From: Quillaja saponaria
Lineage: Eukaryota; Streptophyta; Magnoliopsida; Fabales; Quillajaceae
Direction of reading: 5' to 3'
Length of the DNA: 64,000 nt
Assembly (NCBI GenBank): GCA_029379385.1
Contig: CM055606.1
Coordinates: 19,493,142 to 19,557,141, forward strand
Of this stretch, positions 59,701 to 64,000 are shown in pieces. The translations under genes were made by a program, and so were the position numbers. Within the stretch, counting starts at the first letter, position 1, and every line of letters starts with the position of its first letter. A model generated the notes under the pieces. It was not told the DNA's origin and did not search any database. It saw only the letters and a list, made by a program, of their open reading frames with translations.

Positions 59701-62114
59701 AAAGGTTCTACCTCACTTCCAAGTGCAGTATAGACATCACTGAATTCAAGACCAATATAACCACTCCCCACAATAGCTATCCAATCAGGAACAGACTCCA
59801 GTTTAAGTGCATGATCACTGGTAATGACAGTTTTCCCTGAAGGTAATCATTCAGCCATTACTAACATAAAAGGAAAAAAACTGGAACAAGAGGATCAGGG
59901 TCTTCAATGCTTAAGAAGAAAGCTTTACCCCATCAGATATTTCTCAAGTAACGTTTCAATTTTCATATGAGAACTAATAGTAAAGTCATCTATGGTAACC
60001 TAGGTCAATTGTGCAAAAGTATGGTAAGACTGACAAAAACATGTTTGGTGTTCCATAAAGTTACATAAGAGGGGGATGAAGTGGGAAGAAATGCTAGAGT
60101 TGTGTGTAATTGCACAATGTTTTAAATATTCTTTGTCATGGACTTTTTGGTGCTAGACATAGTGTTTTTTTTTTTTTTCCATAAATGGGCAACTTTCTAG
60201 TGTCTTTTGGCTGGAACTGGTTTTCCTCTAACTCCAAGAAACTGGCTACAACTAGTTAACCTGAAGAGATCAACCATGCAGTAATAGTGCTAGGAAGGAA
60301 AGAAAACATAGATATATACCGTCAACTTCGATGCCCTTAGGAACAAAGGGAATGGAACCAGTAGCAATGATGATATCTTTTGCAGTAACTATGTTGTTCG
60401 AGGAGCCAACTTGCACTTTTTGCGGGCCCTGAATGGTTACATAATAATAATGAAACATAAAAGTTTGGAAATTGTTTCTAAGTTTACTGATGTCATAAGT
60501 TTACGTCAAGACTTAGTTAATACAAAAGGTTTATTATCCTATGCTGAGCATATAAACTTTAATTTTCTGTTTCCACTGAGTCTGTATAGCATCCTATTCC
60601 ACTTACCAAAATTGTTCCAAAACCTGTCAGTATGTCTACTCCAATTGCCTTCATTGAATTGGTCAAATTACTACGGATTTTTGAAGCAAGATTGTTAGCA
60701 TGATCAGCCACTCCTTGTCTGTCATACCCAGCAGCAGAAACCTGAAATGAGAAAATGCACGCTAACTTGGTAAGCAAGCTTTTTTTGAAACCAGCCTCTT
60801 TTACCATGTAATAACATTTCGAAAATGTCATATTCATTAGCTAAAGCTTCAAAAATTAAATGAATTAGGATGAGAGTTATAAATAATTACCTGCAAACCT
60901 AAGGCCTTTAAGTGATGCTCACTCTGAAGTTCACGCATCCTACCACTAACAGCCAAAAGAGCTTTAGAAGGAACACAACCTCTATTTACACATGTTCCCC
61001 CCACCACATCTCCCTCAACAATTGCTGTTTTCAGACCCTGCAGTCACCGAGTTTAAGTTATTTTTCATCCATTCAAAATAATAAGCAAAGAAGAAGATGA
61101 AAATTGAGCATGTTCAACTATAATCGCTAATACAGTAAAAAGAGAAAGTAGACAAACAAGAAAAAAAGAAGAAGATGAGGGCAGGGAATTCACTCTATAT
61201 ATAAGGCCACAGAGCCCCCAGAGAATAATCAGAGAGTGTGATCCCAATAGCAGGAGGAAAATGCATATTGCCATCCTTAATTTCCTTTTACGACGCAAAT
61301 AGTTTAACTTCTCCTTCAATAAAAAATCTAACTTTTCCATCCAATTAGCAAGGCTAGATATGTAGCACATTCAGAACAAAAGAATAAATTGCTTGGAGCC
61401 ACCAAATTTCAATATAGACGTCTTATTATGTACTAACTCAATCAGTAATGTCAGATAAGGATTTATCTTTGAAGTATCACTCTTTTGAAAATAACATCAT
61501 TGATTTCATATTGATATCATGTTCTTTATTGGAGGATAAATCAGCTCAAGGTCTCAACTAGTGAAAGTTATATTAGAAATATAATTTAGTAGTATTCATG
61601 ATAGAAGTTAAAAGATGGACTTTTTTGTAATCATTTCAATACTCATTCCCAATTAACTAGGCGTTAGCGCTCAACAATGACGCCAACTTTACCAAAAAAG
61701 CACCGAAGCTATATAAGAAGCTGAACTATACGAAGTCCAGTCTTCCAAACTAGACGACCATTTAGGTGAAAGAAGCATTCACTGTACCTTCTCCACAGCA
61801 TGAAGGGCCGCCCCATGGCCACCAACACCAGCTCCGATGATCAACAAATCGTAATCAAAAGACTTCGGAGGACTTCCATTCGCAGACAAAGCAGCTGATA
61901 CTTTATTGGAATGTCTACCGCTCGAGATGTGGACTCTGTAGTTCGAATCATGGCGTTTCAGAGAAGTGAAACCTAATGCCTCGCGCCTCAAACCACAGAA
62001 TCGGAGATTCAATGGCTTGCCATGAGAGAATGGAATAGACTGAAATGTGTTGTGTGATCTGGAAATAGTAGTGGAAGAGTTAGGGGAGAAGGAGACAGAC
62101 AGTGAAGCCTGCAT
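56738..62114 (-). CDS. LPD1: Plastidial dihydrolipoamide dehydrogenase (E3 of plastid pyruvate dehydrogenase)
   Basis: Fifteen exons: 62114-61788, 61037-60891, 60741-60607, 60428-60320, 59836-59712, 59409-59284, 59200-59120, 58560-58498, 58409-58335, 58253-58175, 58087-57987, 57854-57741, 57485-57372, 57172-57101, 56779-56738. All phases join, giving 569 residues (Arabidopsis plastid LPD about 570). A Ser-rich transit peptide precedes the FAD motif [17 protein letters not shown]. The redox disulfide is Cys125/Cys130 in GGTCVNRGC. The NAD-binding motif is [11 protein letters not shown], the second FAD motif [17 protein letters not shown], and the catalytic His541-Glu546 pair lies in HAHPTLSE. 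The enzyme reoxidises dihydrolipoamide in chloroplast PDH, feeding fatty-acid synthesis. Mitochondrial paralogs lack this N-terminus and HLKALGLQ segment. Intact. Confidence 0.97.
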
Positions 62115-63600
62115 TTTTTGAGAGAAGGAGAAGGAAAATGGTGTCGGAGAAATTGCAGAGAGGAGGAGAAAGATCTAAACGAAAATATAAGGAGTAGTTG
62201 TGAGGTAAGGGGTGTGTCCTCTACCTCGAGTAGTCCGTTATGAATTAGAAAGACTGATGGAGCGGGCGGAGATATCAAAGAGCGGCTGATGAACCACCCG
62301 TTCGGTTTTATTAATCTCTGCCCTGTTGTCCCTTAATGCTAAAATACGCCTGGCGCGTACTTATTCATTGCAGCAAGGCTTTGACAATGGATTGGGCCTG
62401 GTCGGGTCATTATCCGACCCAATCAAGAATTGAATCGATGAGAATTTACTAAAATTAAATTCGATATGTAATATACAAAATTTGACCGATCATATCTAAT
62501 CTTATGTAGTCCAATCTTTTTTTTTTTTTTGCTTTTTTTATATTATTTCATATTATATATAAATGATTCAACTCAAACCTAAAAATTATGGTTAGAATCA
62601 AATTTAATAGTAACCATGTTTAGAAATAAAATTTATGTTAATGAATTTTATTAAAAGAGATAAATAATAAATTATTATCAAATCAAATTATATTTTAATT
62701 TTTTAAAATAAAAATCTATTAAATGAATCAAGTTTACAATAAAAACTCTACAAAACTTCACGTAATTAATTTACTAAACTAGATAAAAAGATAAAATTTA
62801 AAATCAATAAGTTTTTAATAGTTCAAGAGTTAATTTGGTTAGTTGTAAGTAATGGCAAAAATAATTTGGTCCTGTCAGCTTTCAAATTGAATTTGGTAAT
62901 TAAAATTGATAAATTTATCAAATAAATTCTAAAATTACATTTAAACTTGATTTATTTAGAAATAAAGTGAGCTCGATGCTTCAAGAAAATTTTTATTTAT
63001 TTAAGCCCTAGTTGCCACCCAAGTAGCCTAGTTTTAGTCATTTAAGCCCTACTTGGCTGCTTGCCACCCAAGTAGCTCTTGCTGTCGTGCCATTAGACTT
63101 GAAAGGACTCAAAGATCCCTTCGTGCACTGCAACTGTCCTCTATTTTTACCAACAAGAGCAAGACACGTAGCATCCTCGCGGATTTGGTTGACTATGGAA
63201 GCCAGTTCAAATAACATAACCGTAGTACTACTAATATTACATTCTAGGTGCTACTCCTTTTGGTACTACCTCCTCTTTGTCTGTTGATGATTGGATAGAC
63301 TTCCGTGGTCCTGTCACGATGATTAACTACTGATCACGTGTAATATTTTCTGTAACCAATTAGAGCGTTTGTGTGCGCCTTTGAGGAACAGGCGGGTAAG
63401 GGACCCAGTCTTAGAGTCGCACTAACTCCCGTGTGATTGGGTAACAATGAGTGGGAAAAAAAAAGAAAAAAAAGAAAAGAAAAGAAAATCGCTCGTCGAT
63501 AAGAGCGGGCGCTAAACTTGTGGTATAATCGTAATTTGATCCGAAAACGGTAGGCATTGTTGAGATTCAACCACTAATCAAAAAACTAAGCGAAATAGTG
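62115..63600. other. Intergenic between divergent LPD1 and the PP4R3-like gene
   Basis: Contains the LPD1 leader and promoter side, AT-rich DNA (62440-62960), a two-copy motif TTAAGCCCTA plus TTGCCACCCAAGTAGC at about 62999 and 63038, and a purine-only run near 63454-63488. No gene seen. Confidence 0.45.
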
Positions 63601-63725
63601 TTTGTGTTTCCTCTTTTCTTAATCGAAGGTCGGGGACAGGAACTTCTACAGGAGAGAAAATAAAGAGGAAAGAGAGAGGAGAGAAGAGAGATAATAGAGA
63701 ATCGGAAGTTTACACTGCTACGTCA

Positions 63726-63749
63726 ATGGCGGTTAGGGTTTTCTATTGA
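63726..63749 (+). promoter_or_regulatory. Short upstream ORF in the leader of the PP4R3-like gene
   Basis: An ATG at 63726 opens a seven-codon frame (MAVRVFY, then TGA) about 145 bp before the presumed start codon at 63895. A GA-rich tract (63650-63705), of the kind bound by BPC/GAGA factors, lies just upstream. Confidence 0.35.
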
Positions 63750-63894
63750 TCCCGTGACTTCAATTTACTTACTAAGGAGTTCCTTTTCCTCTCCATCTTT
63801 CTCCTTGTTCTCGAAACCCTAATTTTAAGCCCCCACTTCGATTCAATTTCTTCATTTTTGCTTTCATATTTGAATTGCTTACAAAGGAGCTGTG

Positions 63895-63939
63895 ATGGGC
63901 GCCCCAGAAAAATCTCAAGCAAACGCCAATTCGATGCAG
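63895..63939 (+). CDS. First exon of a probable PP4 regulatory subunit 3 (SMEK1/PSY2-like) gene, cut by window end
   Basis: The exon encodes MGAPEKSQANANSMQ and ends at a splice donor CAG|GCAAGT, a GC donor with otherwise perfect consensus. From memory, plant SMEK1/PP4R3 proteins begin almost the same way and continue RVKVYRLNDDGKW in the EVH1-like domain, which would lie beyond 64000. PP4R3 directs the PP4 phosphatase catalytic subunit, with nuclear roles including miRNA biogenesis and DNA repair. Fifteen residues are thin evidence, so the assignment is tentative; the reading frame and donor are clear. Confidence 0.55.
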
Positions 63940-64000
63940 GCAAGTGTGGTTTTTTATAATCAAAAACTTCTAGCTTTGCCCTCGAATTGTAGTAAATGCA

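Overview
The window is nuclear DNA of a eudicot plant. It is AT-rich, its genes are split by GT-AG introns, and every confident protein is a plant ortholog (SG7-type R2R3-MYB, chloroplast lipoamide dehydrogenase, peroxisomal AAE7, cell-wall beta-xylosidase, TBL acetyltransferase). I cannot name the species. Gene models were built by eye, matching splice sites to the reading phase of each family; no database was searched, so family names rest on recalled conservation.

Layout. 1-1520: a decayed partial copy of the AMSH3 locus with an antisense DUF4378 gene fragment. 2289-4451 (-): R2R3-MYB. 6296-13654 (-): intact 14-exon AMSH3-like deubiquitinase, with two non-autonomous hAT-type elements in its introns. 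14532-15475 (-): an unidentified exon cluster. 15650-18211 (-): splicing factor SF3A1. 20269-22096 (-): TBL/PMR5-family gene with a one-base frameshift. 22865-23767 (-): small cysteine-containing secreted or membrane protein (DUF7731-like). 26427-27553 (+): PRISE reductase (progesterone 5-beta-reductase/iridoid synthase-like) with two frameshifts. 27885-29017 (-): endosulfine-like PP2A inhibitor. 30049-33560 (-): GH3 beta-xylosidase. 36137-39884 (-): AAE7/ACN1 acyl-CoA synthetase ending in SKL. 40207-41959: tandem duplication of about 0.9 kb. 42087-50064 (+): CAMTA-like gene that has lost its calmodulin-binding region. 51500-54152 (-): SAR1 GTPase, divergent from 54827-55131 (+), ribosomal protein eL29. 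56738-62114 (-): plastid lipoamide dehydrogenase, 15 exons. 63895 onward (+): first exon of a probable PP4R3/SMEK1 gene.

These are independent housekeeping and metabolic genes, not an operon-like system. Shared themes are protein trafficking and degradation (AMSH3, SAR1), RNA processing and translation (SF3A1, eL29), cell wall (TBL, beta-xylosidase), organelle carbon metabolism (AAE7, LPD) and phosphatase control (endosulfine, PP4R3). The most unusual item is the CAMTA-like gene: in-frame erosion of the CG-1 domain, and a genomic junction that removes the IQ/CaM-binding region, leaving a truncated 730-residue reading frame. No CRISPR, phage, rRNA or tRNA feature was recognised.
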